Shown here in pieces: positions 1-6,247 of a stretch of DNA of 8,479 bases. A program made the translations under genes and the position numbers. The stretch is from Bryobacterales bacterium (lineage in GTDB: Bacteria > Acidobacteriota > Terriglobia > Bryobacterales > Bryobacteraceae). The notes under the pieces were generated by a model. That model was not told where the DNA came from. It saw nothing but the letters and a program-made list of their open reading frames with translations, and searched no databases. The stretch spans positions 1-8,479 of the forward strand of contig JAEUQE010000303.1 of NCBI GenBank assembly GCA_016789785.1, written 5' to 3'. Position 1 is the stretch's first letter. The number at the start of each line of letters is the position of its first letter.

Positions 1-258
1 GAAGGGCGCTTGGAAATTGGTAGTCCCCTTTCGTTGCCGTTAGTACGAATCACTCTCGATGTGCAATGCGAGGAGGTTGCGGCTCCAGTCGTGCTGGATC
101 GCCTGGCGGGCATGGCAAAGGTGTTCTTCCGGGGTGTTCGCCAGGTCGAGAAGCCGAACGTTTTGACCCCACCGCAATTTTGCAACAGGCTGTTGCGAAA
201 TTGGTTCCTCGGGCCAGGCCTCCGCGAAGGAATTCATGTAGCCGAGGTTGCGAGGACG
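1..258 (-). pseudogene. DUF1016 (YhcG-like PDDEXK nuclease) N-terminal domain fragment, interrupted by a stop
   Basis: Read on the minus strand from about 258 down to 1, one frame gives RNLGYMNSFAEAWPEE, then LRWGQNVRLLDLANTPEE and ARQAIQHDWSRNLLALHIES. This is the typical middle of the DUF1016 N-terminal domain, which precedes a PDDEXK nuclease domain in YhcG-type proteins. The frame meets TAA at 42-40 after ESDSY, but continues as RQRKGTTNFQAPF to the window edge. That tail matches the family pattern Y-Q-R-Q-G-K-A-x-T-N-F-Q, so the TAA most likely replaced a CAA glutamine codon. The 5' part of the gene is missing: the fragment begins just after the upstream antitoxin gene, with no start of its own except an internal ATG at 237-235. 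The nuclease domain, if present, lies outside the window. I call this a non-functional remnant. Family assignment is from recalled conserved residues. Confidence 0.72.
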
Positions 259-275
259 GCAACGTTCCGGATCAT
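234..275 (-). pseudogene. Residual 5' end of the toxin gene (14-codon stub)
   Basis: Immediately after the antitoxin TGA (278-276) comes ATG at 275-273, giving MIRNVAVLATSAT and then TGA. A toxin start directly after the antitoxin stop is the usual layout for this antitoxin family, and MIRNVAVL resembles the first strand of a PIN toxin, where an aspartate would follow. Instead the DNA runs into DUF1016 sequence in another frame. The break should fall around 248-260. The stub identity is inferred from position and a few residues only. Confidence 0.35.
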
Positions 276-725
276 TCAGAGCCCCAGTTCCTGGTCGTAG
301 GCGGCAAGTTCGGCGAGGACTGCGCGGCGCTCGGCATCCGCGCGCCGCTTATAGGCCATGAGCGCTTCGAATCGGACACGGCGGTGCGTGCCGACGCGGC
401 GATATTCGATCTTGCCCTCATCGAGAAGCTGAATCAGTGAAGGACGCGAGATGTTTAGCATGTCCGCCGCTTTCTGAGTGGTGAGTTCGGTGTGTACTGG
501 GATCAGTTTGACGGCGTTGCCCCGTGCCATCTCCTCAAGAATGTGAATGAGCATCCGCACGGCTGAAACTGGCAGTTTCACGATCGCGGCCGAAGGATCG
601 TCGAGCAAGCGGAGTTGCAGGGGGGCCGCCGTTTGGGTTCGCGACGCGAGAAGCAGACTGGTCTCCTTGGCGAGAACCGCCTCGGCCTCCGACGGAAGAG
701 TTGGTGCGGGAGTTCCTTGCGCCAT
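276..725 (-). CDS. Excisionase/MerR-type HTH antitoxin of a PIN toxin-antitoxin module
   Basis: This 149-residue protein has an N-terminal segment with a short hydrophobic stretch (about residues 48-66, VKLPVSAVRMLIHILEEMA). A compact winged-helix DNA-binding domain of the excisionase type follows at about residues 81-127 (LTTQKAADMLNISRPSLIQL, then GKIEYRRVGTHRRV). An arginine- and glutamate-rich tail ends in DQELGL and probably contacts the toxin. The architecture is common among antitoxins encoded just before PIN-domain ribonucleases; such antitoxins neutralise the toxin and repress their own operon. The start ATG at 725-723 has AGGAG about 10 nt upstream. The expected toxin frame begins right after the stop but survives only as a few codons, so this antitoxin is orphaned here. 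It has no stop or visible damage. An excisionase or plain regulator is the main alternative. Confidence 0.75.
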   Translation of the reverse strand: MAQGTPAPTLPSEAEAVLAKETSLLLASRTQTAAPLQLRLLDDPSAAIVKLPVSAVRMLIHILEEMARGNAVKLIPVHTELTTQKAADMLNISRPSLIQLLDEGKIEYRRVGTHRRVRFEALMAYKRRADAERRAVLAELAAYDQELGL

Positions 726-746
726 GGCTTGATTGCTCCTGGACTC

Positions 747-778
747 ATCCTAGCACAATTCGCAGCAATCGAAAGCAA
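747..778 (-). promoter_or_regulatory. Weak candidate promoter of the HTH antitoxin gene
   Basis: On the minus strand, TTGCTT (778-773) and an extended -10-like TGC-TAGGAT (755-747) precede the antitoxin start. The 20-nt spacing between the hexamers is longer than ideal, so the extended -10 carries most of the argument. Confidence 0.22.
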
Positions 779-792
779 GTGAAGCAAACGAA
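764..792. repeat. Three tandem AGCAANNGAA repeats, candidate antitoxin operator
   Basis: Plus-strand copies begin at 764, 774 and 783: AGCAATCGAA, AGCAAGTGAA (its last A is shared with the next copy) and AGCAAACGAA. The period is about 10 bp, one helical turn, so all copies face the same side of the DNA. They lie 39 to 67 bp upstream of the HTH antitoxin start, over the presumed promoter. This fits a cooperative binding site for the antitoxin; that role is inference. Confidence 0.4.
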
Positions 793-885
793 GATGAGCG
801 ATCGTCCCTACATACATTCGCTTCCCAAACGGATGCCGAACCCAGACCCAACGAGGAGAAGTGAGCTTACAGCAAGTGTTCCCGT

Positions 886-1476
886 ATGCGCGCGCCAGGT
901 GCTCAGCACGCAAACTTGAAAGTACGTCCGGAACGGGATGTGACCGAAATCGCCGGGCACTTCCTGAGCGAGCCCGAAGCCGTGGTGACCCATTGGGTCG
1001 AACACTCGAAGGGGCTGCTGCTGTTCGTGATGGGCGTTGCCCGGCCGGGCGAGTGCTGCAGCTATGACCGCAAGAAGCGGACCTTTGGGCTGCTGCAGCT
1101 TGCGGAGAGCGTCTTCGGCGGCTACCTGCTCATCGACATGCGGCAGAAAATCAAGGACGTCCGGCTGCTCGACTTCGCTGAAGACTCGTCCAGGCCGCGG
1201 CGGCCAAGGTTAGCGGTAACTCGTTTTGCGCTTCGGCCAGGGAGACGCGAGAACTCGATTCCGGCGCCCCGGTGGATCACGTGCTCATGCGGACGGACAC
1301 GGGAGGGTAGACAAATCATGGCCACGGATGGGCTGGGAAGCGTCATTGGATTACTTCGGTGCGGCACGAACAGTGTTGAACGAATTGAAGGATTCGGGAA
1401 TCACTGTGCGCTACAGGCCCGGGCGAGACTTTTCGATGCGCGTTCGAGCCGTGACAGAATCTTCATGCCGGCGTAG
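886..1476 (+). CDS. Unrecognised ORF; first ~100 codons look coding
   Basis: The frame opens after a TGA at 862-864; ATG at 886 is the first start, with no convincing ribosome binding site. Residues 10-102 look like a real small globular domain: LKVRPERDVTEIAGHFL, VVTHWVEHSKGLLLFVMGVA, RPGECCSYDRKKRTFGLLQL, AESVFGGYLLIDMRQKIKDV, RLLDFAED. This suggests alternating strands and helices with a conserved-looking GGY motif and a charged end. After about position 1190 the translation becomes rich in arginine, proline and serine (SSRPRRPRLAVTRFALRPG) and looks like non-coding or frame-shifted sequence up to the TAG-type stop at 1474-1476. I do not recognise a family and assign no function. The gene may be a fragment of a slightly larger protein with both ends damaged. 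Confidence 0.35.
   Translation: MRAPGAQHANLKVRPERDVTEIAGHFLSEPEAVVTHWVEHSKGLLLFVMGVARPGECCSYDRKKRTFGLLQLAESVFGGYLLIDMRQKIKDVRLLDFAEDSSRPRRPRLAVTRFALRPGRRENSIPAPRWITCSCGRTREGRQIMATDGLGSVIGLLRCGTNSVERIEGFGNHCALQARARLFDARSSRDRIFMPA
1191..1450. other. Stretch with no convincing gene
   Basis: No frame keeps a protein-like composition through here. One plus-strand frame gives a short plausible segment (about 1337-1433: GWEASLDYFGAARTVLNEL, then KDSGITVRYRPGRDF), but without a start signal or a recognisable family. It may be the remains of another decayed small gene. Confidence 0.3.
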
Positions 1477-1479
1477 AAG
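1451..1479 (+). promoter_or_regulatory. Candidate sigma70-type promoter for the VapB-like/PIN module
   Basis: GTGACA (1451-1456) is separated by 17 nt from TAGAAG (1474-1479). These match the -35 and -10 consensus in 5 of 6 and 4 of 6 positions. The antitoxin start follows 32 nt after the -10, a normal leader length. AGAGAG at 1501-1506 could serve as a ribosome binding site for the ATG at 1512. Confidence 0.3.
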
Positions 1480-1511
1480 CAACTTGGTACCATCGAAGCA
1501 GAGAGCTTCTC

Positions 1512-1772
1512 ATGACCGTTCAACTTGATTGGCCGCCCGAGGTCGTTCAACGTCTGACCGAACAAGCCCGTCAAAAGGGCCTCTCCCTCGACGTCTATCT
1601 GCTGCGGACTGTCCTTGAAACGGCCCCGAACGGCGGCCCAGCCTCCGATGATGCGCAAAGACAGCGCTCACGGGAGGAAGCCGGACGGAGTATCCGCGAA
1701 TTGCGCAAAGGAAATGTCCTCGGCGCGGACCTTACCATTCGAGACCTGATTGACGAAGGGCGCCGATTCTGA
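1512..1772 (+). CDS. VapB-like antitoxin
   Basis: An 86-residue protein in two parts. Residues 1-36 (MTVQLDWPPEVVQRLTEQAR, then QKGLSLDVYLLRTVL) have the strand-helix-helix pattern of a small DNA-binding dimerisation domain, probably ribbon-helix-helix-like. After a polar linker, residues 62-86 (IRELRKGNVLGADLTIRDLI, then DEGRRF) form the toxin-binding tail seen in antitoxins of PIN toxins, with the recurring ELRKG..LG...TI.DLI.EGRR pattern. The role is to mask the PIN ribonuclease and to autoregulate the operon. The stop TGA overlaps the presumed toxin start by two bases (CTGA), which indicates translational coupling. The antitoxin is undamaged although the toxin behind it is broken. The assignment is strong because a PIN remnant follows in the right position. 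Confidence 0.82.
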   Translation: MTVQLDWPPEVVQRLTEQARQKGLSLDVYLLRTVLETAPNGGPASDDAQRQRSREEAGRSIRELRKGNVLGADLTIRDLIDEGRRF

Positions 1773-1783
1773 CGCCCTTCGTC
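1752..1783 (+). repeat. Perfect 11-bp inverted repeat around the antitoxin stop and toxin start
   Basis: GACGAAGGGCG (1752-1762) pairs perfectly with CGCCCTTCGTC (1773-1783) across a 10-nt loop, CCGATTCTGA. The loop holds the antitoxin stop and the presumed CTG toxin start. In RNA this would be a strong GC-rich stem that hides the start of the toxin frame until ribosomes leaving the antitoxin open it. There is no U-run after it, so it is not a typical terminator. Confidence 0.6.
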
Positions 1784-2195
1784 CTCGACAATTCGATCAC
1801 CGCCGCTTGGTGCTTCGAAGACCAGAGCACTGCCTACACCGAGGCCGTGCTGCAGGCAGTCATCGATGGAGCGGAGGTCATCGTACCGGCGATTTGGAAG
1901 TGGTGAGCGTGCTCGCCGTGGCGGAACGGCGCAAGAAGATCCATCCCGGGAAGAGCAGAGCATTCATCGGCGATTTGGAACGTATGCGTATCTCAGTCGA
2001 TGTTGACGGCTTGCCTCACGCGTTCCGTACCGTCCTTGGATACCAAGGCTTCACCAACGCAGCGCCTATGATGCGTCGTAGCTGGAACTCTGTCAGCGCC
2101 GCAGTCTTCCACTGGCGTCTAAGGATAAACCCTTGCTTCGAGTGGCCGAGTGCCTCGGAGTCGCGCTCTTTCAGCCGTGTCGGCCCAGCGATTGA
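1769..2195 (+). pseudogene. PIN-domain toxin (VapC-like ribonuclease), broken by two frame changes and a stop
   Basis: Three frames joined together read as one PIN protein of normal length (about 140 residues). Frame one, from CTG at 1769: TPFVLDNSITAAWCFEDQ, with the first acidic residue of the active site (LDNS), up to VIVPAIWKW and TGA at 1904-1906. Frame two, from about 1897: EVVSVLAVAERRKKIH and FIGDLERMRISVDVDGL, up to about 2036. Frame three, from about 2037: QRSAYDAS, then TAG at 2064-2066 where tyrosine is expected, then LELCQRRSLPLASKDKPLLR and VAECLGVALFQP, ending at TGA 2193-2195. YDAxYLEL and LPLAxxDKxL are hallmarks of the PIN C-terminal half. The first break fits a 7-nt loss between two TTGG copies if the ancestor read IWPLEVVSVL. 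The start would be a rare CTG, probably a decayed ATG. The family normally cleaves RNA; this copy cannot. Confidence 0.8.
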
Positions 2196-2209
2196 TTCTC
2201 CCGTGGCCT

Positions 2210-2385
2210 CGATTGCAACCGATGAGGGCCTCGCGGAGGATCGAACGGCGAGACGCTTGGGCATTCTCATCGTGCGGCGGCGCCATGCCAACCGCCTCAA
2301 GATCCATGAGTTGGTGATGTGTAGAATTGGCGGTTCGGCGACGCAGAGTAGCCTGTCCCGTTCGGGCGGCTCTGTCGAGCGGTAG
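2210..2385 (+). pseudogene. Degenerate 3' part of a DUF5615 PIN-like toxin gene
   Basis: Starting about 15 bases after the PIN pseudogene stop, the sequence reads IATDEGLAED, LGILIVRRRHANRLKIHELV and ends SGGSVER with TAG at 2383-2385. It aligns with the 3' part of the better-preserved DUF5615 gene at 6355-6574 (ITTDQGFTEY, IFIVRLRQPNRLKIHEAV, SGGPVER). Compared with that copy it lacks one base after ATTG near 2330 and about 38 bases where EWPGLLVVMRD should be encoded. The two losses add up to 39, so the frame closes at the same stop. The N-terminal half and its own DUF433 partner are absent. It is clearly a remnant and the same family as the copy 4 kb away. Confidence 0.7.
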
Positions 2386-2406
2386 TTCGGACTCGCACGG
2401 CAATTC

Positions 2407-2422
2407 GATAGCCGCCGCTATC
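2407..2422. terminator. Small hairpin between convergent genes, possible weak terminator
   Basis: GATAGC, a CGCC loop, then GCTATC form a perfect 6-bp stem in the gap between the plus-strand DUF5615 remnant and the 3' end of the minus-strand HD-GHKL gene. Only a short CCTTT follows on the plus strand, so termination strength would be low. Confidence 0.2.
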
Positions 2423-2471
2423 CTTTCGGTGGTGTGGGCTCGATCGTGCGCGGAGTTGTGTGAGGCTGCGG

Positions 2472-5400
2472 CTAACATACTTCGTTTGGAGGGCGGCTGC
2501 CCTGTTTGAGGAACTCGACGTATTCGATGCCGTGTTTGCGGACCGTGGCGCGGGGGTGGCAGCCGAACATGGCTCGGATGACTCCCTGGCGGATGTCCCA
2601 CAGCAGCGAGATGTGTTGCGAGTCGGTCCAGTCTTCCTGCGTCCAGTTGCGGAACTCCGTGTGCCAGAGCCTCGTGGCCGGCATGAGTGCGTACAGTTCG
2701 TTCACCTTGAGAAGTTCCGCTTGTTCGGCTGCCTTCTTCCGATACACTTCCGCAGCGGATGCGGCGAGGAATGGGTAGACAAAGAATGGGCGGAGGCGGC
2801 GGTTGGATGCCCACTCCGGACATCTGGAGCGCAGAGTCCCCAGCGCGATACAGGTCAGTGGAAAGCAGAGGTCATATTCAAAGGCGAATCGCTCCAACCG
2901 GTGACAGAGGCCGTCGGAGCTGGAAGCCTCGCCGGGAAGTTGGTACAGTGCGGGACCGGCGAGTAGGCCGTTTCCGATGTTGCCCTGCGCTCCAAAGACA
3001 TTGAGGGGCGGCCAACTCTCGGGTAGGCTGGGCTGAAATGCCTCGACGAGCCAATTCGCGCCCACGGATGCGGGAAGCGCGTCCGTCGGCGCGAATTCGC
3101 CGATAATGTCGACGTCGAGGACGATCTTGCGGCCGAGGTCGAGGTGCGAGGCCATGTCGCCGACGTCCGCCTGGGCTAAGGCGCGGCTTCGTTCGAGGTC
3201 TCGATTGAGGTCTTGGCGGCTGTCGAGGGCGAGCGTGAAGTTGTCGGTAAGGTACCGGTCGCGTAGGAGATCGAAGAATGGAATGGTGGCGCGGTCGCAC
3301 ATGCGTTCCTGGAAAAACCCGACCCGCGATGCGAGTCCCGAATCAAAGGACTGGATGCCGCACGGACGGACGCTTCGCCGCGCCAGTCGGACACGCCTTG
3401 CTCGATCCATTCTAAGTGTCAGTAGGTTGCGCGCCGCGTCGGGTATCTGGACGTGTTGTTCGATCGCCGCGAAGAAGCGCTCCAACACCTGGTGTTGTTC
3501 CGCCGTCCGATCGCGACGCGGATCCCGAATGACCGCGCTTCGATCCGCTTTCAGCGCGGGCGCGGCATCGCCCCGGTAATCGATCCAGAGGATCGTTCCG
3601 CCGGCTCGGTCCAGTGAAGTAACCTCATGAAGCAGGGTCGTGTCTTGAACATACATCCCGACGCTCAAGATCATGACTGACCGGTGAGGAAGCTGTTCCT
3701 CGGCAATGGAGGCGAGTTTCCACGCGGCGGGCTGGCCTTCAACGTCTCCCGGCCACGCGATCTGATCATTTTGTCCGCAGGCGGCATGCCACACGGCGAT
3801 GCGGCTGGGCGTTTGCGAATCTTGCCATTCCCAACGTGCCCATCGTGGGGAATCAAGCTCTTGAGCTGGAATCCCGCACGCCCTTGCCTCCTCGCGGAAC
3901 CTCTCTGCGTCAAGAGGCCACACCGTTTTGAAAAGAAAATCCGCGTCGATCCGGATGCCTGCTTGCCTACCGTCTTGATTCGTACGGACCGGATAGCGCG
4001 GCCAGACAACATGCCGCGCTGCGAGATAGACGGGATCGAGCAACTTATCATCTTGGGGTCGTAGCCCACCCCGGTAGTGCTCCCGCAACCTGCTCAGGCA
4101 GTCCTGAGGATCGTGCCCGAGTTGCACTTCTTGATCGCCGATCTTCTTCTTGAGCCACAACGTGACGGCTGTACCCTGCCGGGTGCGCGCCGATGCTTTC
4201 GTCCAAAACAGATTTCCCGGGCCGGTCACCGAGAGGTGCACCGGGTCACTGCCCGCTGCTTTCGTGTCCACCTCCAGGCGGTCGGCAATCATGAAGCAGG
4301 ACAGCACACCGATTCCAAACTGCGAGATGGGTGCGGACAGAAGCCCGTTGGCCTTCAGCAGTGCCTTTTCGCGGTGGAAGTCTGGGCTCTTGTAGTAGCT
4401 TTTGCCGATGCGGGTGAAGTAGTCCTTGATGACGTCCTTGCTCATGCCGACGCCGTTGTCCTCGACGCGAATCCAGGACTCGCCCTTGTCGTTGGAGCCC
4501 CAGTTCAGATCGATCGCGAGTTCGTGCTCGTCTCCCGCGTCATCCCGAAACCAGCCAGGCTTCGAGGACGACCCGTCCACCGGCGTCCCTCCACGACGAT
4601 ACTCGTCCGCGCCCAGCTTCTTTTTGAGTTGAAGCCGCAGATCCCGGAGTTCCAGTGCGTCGAGGGAGTTTTGCAGGAGTTCCCGAATGGCGAGCCCTGG
4701 GTCGCCATAGAGGTTCACGCCCATGAGTAGTTGCAGGATCTCGTCCTGCTCCATGCGGAAGGACCAGTCACGGAATTCGTAAGTGTTGCGTCCGCGCTCG
4801 CGGCGCGGTTTCACCTTGGCTTCCACTTTGCGGGGCAACTGAAGTTCTCGCTTCTTCGAGGGATCGCGTGCGAGTTCGCCGCGTGCGCTATCCACTTCCT
4901 GTTGAATCCACCCGATGAATTGCAGGATGCTCTTGTGCGTTGCCGGGTCGGGGCATGCCGGAGCGTGGTACACGAGGTCGCCTCTCTCCGGCCAATCCCA
5001 GGAATCGATCGCGAGATGTTTCTTCCAGTCCCGTGCACTCACTTCCTGGAAGCGATTCGCCATTTCGTCGTCCAGTCCAAGGTGGCGAAAGAGGATTGCC
5101 GGCGTCCGCGTGGAGTCGAAGTCCATGATGTCGGCCAGACGCAGGATGACCCAGAGATAGGCCAGGTTAGCTCGCTCGCCGCCAGCGACCAGCAGGTTTC
5201 CTTCGAGCTTGCTATCTGCCACGTCGCGCAACCAGTTCACCGGCTGGTTATGGCTGATGCAAAGCAGTTCGAGGGCTTCGCGCAGGTCGAAGTCTCCGTA
5301 AAACAGCAGCGACTCGTTGGTAACGGCGATTATCGCGCCTACCTGCTGCCGCATGCGGTCGGCCCCTGTGTCGGAGTGGGTTTTTCGCAGGTAATCTGTA

Positions 5401-5855
5401 AGGAGAGCATTGTCCAGCAGTTTTTCGAGATAGGTTTTCCCTTCCCGATTCAGGCGGTCAATGTGCTGTAGTTCGACCGGGAATCCGTCGCGAAACCGGA
5501 GATACTTCTGGCGCTCGGGCGAATCACCTTCTGTGAGCTTGCGATACTCCTGTTCGGAAAGGGCCATGCCGAGGTCGTGCACGTGCGCGGCGAGTAGCAG
5601 CAGTGCGGCTTCGAGCGCGCTGAGTTCCGCCAGGTGTGGTCCCAGCAGCCGCTCCATCCAGCGGATGACGTTATGGATGTGGCGGTAATCATGGAGAGTG
5701 TAGAGCGGCATGTGCTGCACGACCCGCCCGAGTTGCGCGATGGCGTTCGGCGCCACGGCATCGACCATGGCCAGCAGCGCGCTGTCGTCCTTGCCTTTCA
5801 GATACTGATAAAGGTTGGTTTGCGTGAGAGATTTGTGGATCGCGTCCGGCTGCAT
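2472..5855 (-). CDS. HD-domain / Hsp90-like GHKL ATPase fusion protein
   Basis: An intact 1127-residue protein. Residues about 45-260 form an HD-type metal phosphohydrolase domain: TLHDYRHIHNVIRWM (H59 as first ligand), AAHVHDLGM (H93-D94) and LRLADIMDFDSTRTP (D242). Residues about 365-590 form a GHKL/Hsp90-type ATPase: N-box RELLQNSLDA (E392, N396), G1 box VEDNGVGM (D466, G468, G470), G2 box QFGIGVLS (G514, G516) and GTAVTLWL (T562). All expected nucleotide-binding residues are present. Residues 600-1127 match nothing I recognise. No signal peptide or membrane segment is visible, so it should be cytosolic. Start ATG at 5855-5853 has only a weak purine tract (AGAAAA) upstream. No operon partner lies on its strand. 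HD plus Hsp90-like fusions occur among bacterial conflict and stress proteins, which suggests ATP-driven conformational control of a nucleotide or phosphoester hydrolase; substrate and role are unknown. Confidence 0.88.
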   Translation of the reverse strand: MQPDAIHKSLTQTNLYQYLKGKDDSALLAMVDAVAPNAIAQLGRVVQHMPLYTLHDYRHIHNVIRWMERLLGPHLAELSALEAALLLLAAHVHDLGMALSEQEYRKLTEGDSPERQKYLRFRDGFPVELQHIDRLNREGKTYLEKLLDNALLTDYLRKTHSDTGADRMRQQVGAIIAVTNESLLFYGDFDLREALELLCISHNQPVNWLRDVADSKLEGNLLVAGGERANLAYLWVILRLADIMDFDSTRTPAILFRHLGLDDEMANRFQEVSARDWKKHLAIDSWDWPERGDLVYHAPACPDPATHKSILQFIGWIQQEVDSARGELARDPSKKRELQLPRKVEAKVKPRRERGRNTYEFRDWSFRMEQDEILQLLMGVNLYGDPGLAIRELLQNSLDALELRDLRLQLKKKLGADEYRRGGTPVDGSSSKPGWFRDDAGDEHELAIDLNWGSNDKGESWIRVEDNGVGMSKDVIKDYFTRIGKSYYKSPDFHREKALLKANGLLSAPISQFGIGVLSCFMIADRLEVDTKAAGSDPVHLSVTGPGNLFWTKASARTRQGTAVTLWLKKKIGDQEVQLGHDPQDCLSRLREHYRGGLRPQDDKLLDPVYLAARHVVWPRYPVRTNQDGRQAGIRIDADFLFKTVWPLDAERFREEARACGIPAQELDSPRWARWEWQDSQTPSRIAVWHAACGQNDQIAWPGDVEGQPAAWKLASIAEEQLPHRSVMILSVGMYVQDTTLLHEVTSLDRAGGTILWIDYRGDAAPALKADRSAVIRDPRRDRTAEQHQVLERFFAAIEQHVQIPDAARNLLTLRMDRARRVRLARRSVRPCGIQSFDSGLASRVGFFQERMCDRATIPFFDLLRDRYLTDNFTLALDSRQDLNRDLERSRALAQADVGDMASHLDLGRKIVLDVDIIGEFAPTDALPASVGANWLVEAFQPSLPESWPPLNVFGAQGNIGNGLLAGPALYQLPGEASSSDGLCHRLERFAFEYDLCFPLTCIALGTLRSRCPEWASNRRLRPFFVYPFLAASAAEVYRKKAAEQAELLKVNELYALMPATRLWHTEFRNWTQEDWTDSQHISLLWDIRQGVIRAMFGCHPRATVRKHGIEYVEFLKQGSRPPNEVC

Positions 5856-5866
5856 TTTTCTAATAG

Positions 5867-5895
5867 AGTATCAGTGGGTTCGTTTCCATGCTCAA
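5867..5895 (-). promoter_or_regulatory. Candidate promoter of the HD-GHKL gene
   Basis: On the minus strand TTGAGC (5895-5890), a 17-nt spacer and GATACT (5872-5867) fit a sigma70-type promoter, each matching four of six positions. Transcription would start only a few bases before the ATG, implying a very short or leaderless transcript. This agrees with the absence of a good ribosome binding site. Confidence 0.27.
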
Positions 5896-5900
5896 TTGAG
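5891..5900. promoter_or_regulatory. 10-bp palindrome in the divergent intergenic region
   Basis: CTCAATTGAG is a perfect palindrome overlapping the candidate -35 of the HD-GHKL gene and lying between it and the divergent DUF433 gene. It could be an operator half or whole site. A 10-bp palindrome can also arise by chance in a window of this size. Confidence 0.2.
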
Positions 5901-6012
5901 CGAATGCCAACCTATGCGGATGGCTGAGTGAGGCGACATGCCGGGTTGTGCGCCGCGCCGGTTCGTGCGTGAAAGCTGGTCCGGAGTAAACTGGGTTCTG
6001 GAGGACACGGAG

Positions 6013-6246
6013 GTGCCATTCGAGAGGATTTCCATCGACCCGACCATCTGCCACGGGCAGGCTTGCGTGAAGGGCACACGGATTCCGGTCCACCAGATTG
6101 TCCGAATGTTGGCGCATGGCGACCCTGTGGGAGATCTGCTGGTCCAGTATCCGACCCTCAGTCGCGCGGATATCATGGCCTGCCTCGACTATGCGGCCGA
6201 GTTGGCCGAGGAGCAGTTGACGCCGCTGCCGACTCTGGGCGGCTGA
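6013..6246 (+). CDS. DUF433 family antitoxin
   Basis: A 77-residue protein from GTG at 6013, preceded by GGAGGA (6000-6005) with 7 nt spacing. An ATG at 5938 in the same frame would add 25 residues unlike the family, so I prefer the GTG. The sequence PFERISIDPTICHGQACVKG, TRIPVHQIVRMLAHGD, LLVQYPTLSRADIMACLDYA is a complete, textbook DUF433 domain, a small helical HTH-like fold. These proteins act as antitoxins for PIN-like DUF5615 toxins encoded directly downstream, and that partner follows here with no gap. The protein is likely cytosolic, DNA-binding and self-regulating. It is undamaged, whereas the partner has lost its start codon. The gene is divergent from the HD-GHKL gene, with the two starts about 157 bp apart. 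Confidence 0.85.
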   Translation: MPFERISIDPTICHGQACVKGTRIPVHQIVRMLAHGDPVGDLLVQYPTLSRADIMACLDYAAELAEEQLTPLPTLGG

Positions 6247-6247
6247 C

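Noticed and set aside
66..440. 124-codon plus-strand open frame
   Set aside because: It lies opposite the HTH antitoxin and DUF1016 fragment, both of which have recognisable family motifs on the minus strand.
1750..2385. Single 211-codon gene from TTG 1750 to TAG 2385
   Set aside because: Its frame is out of phase with the PIN motifs at both ends and joins the middle of the PIN pseudogene to the DUF5615 remnant. It is a chance composite of two broken genes.
2119..2823. 234-codon open frame on the minus strand
   Set aside because: It overlaps the 3' end of the HD-GHKL gene in another frame and the antisense of the PIN and DUF5615 remnants; residue composition is not protein-like.
4077..5471. 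Two adjacent long plus-strand open frames (217 and 246 codons)
   Set aside because: They are antisense to the HD-GHKL coding sequence, which contains conserved catalytic motifs in the same span.
5938..6012. N-terminal extension of the DUF433 protein from ATG 5938
   Set aside because: The extra residues do not resemble the family, and GTG 6013 has a better-placed ribosome binding site.
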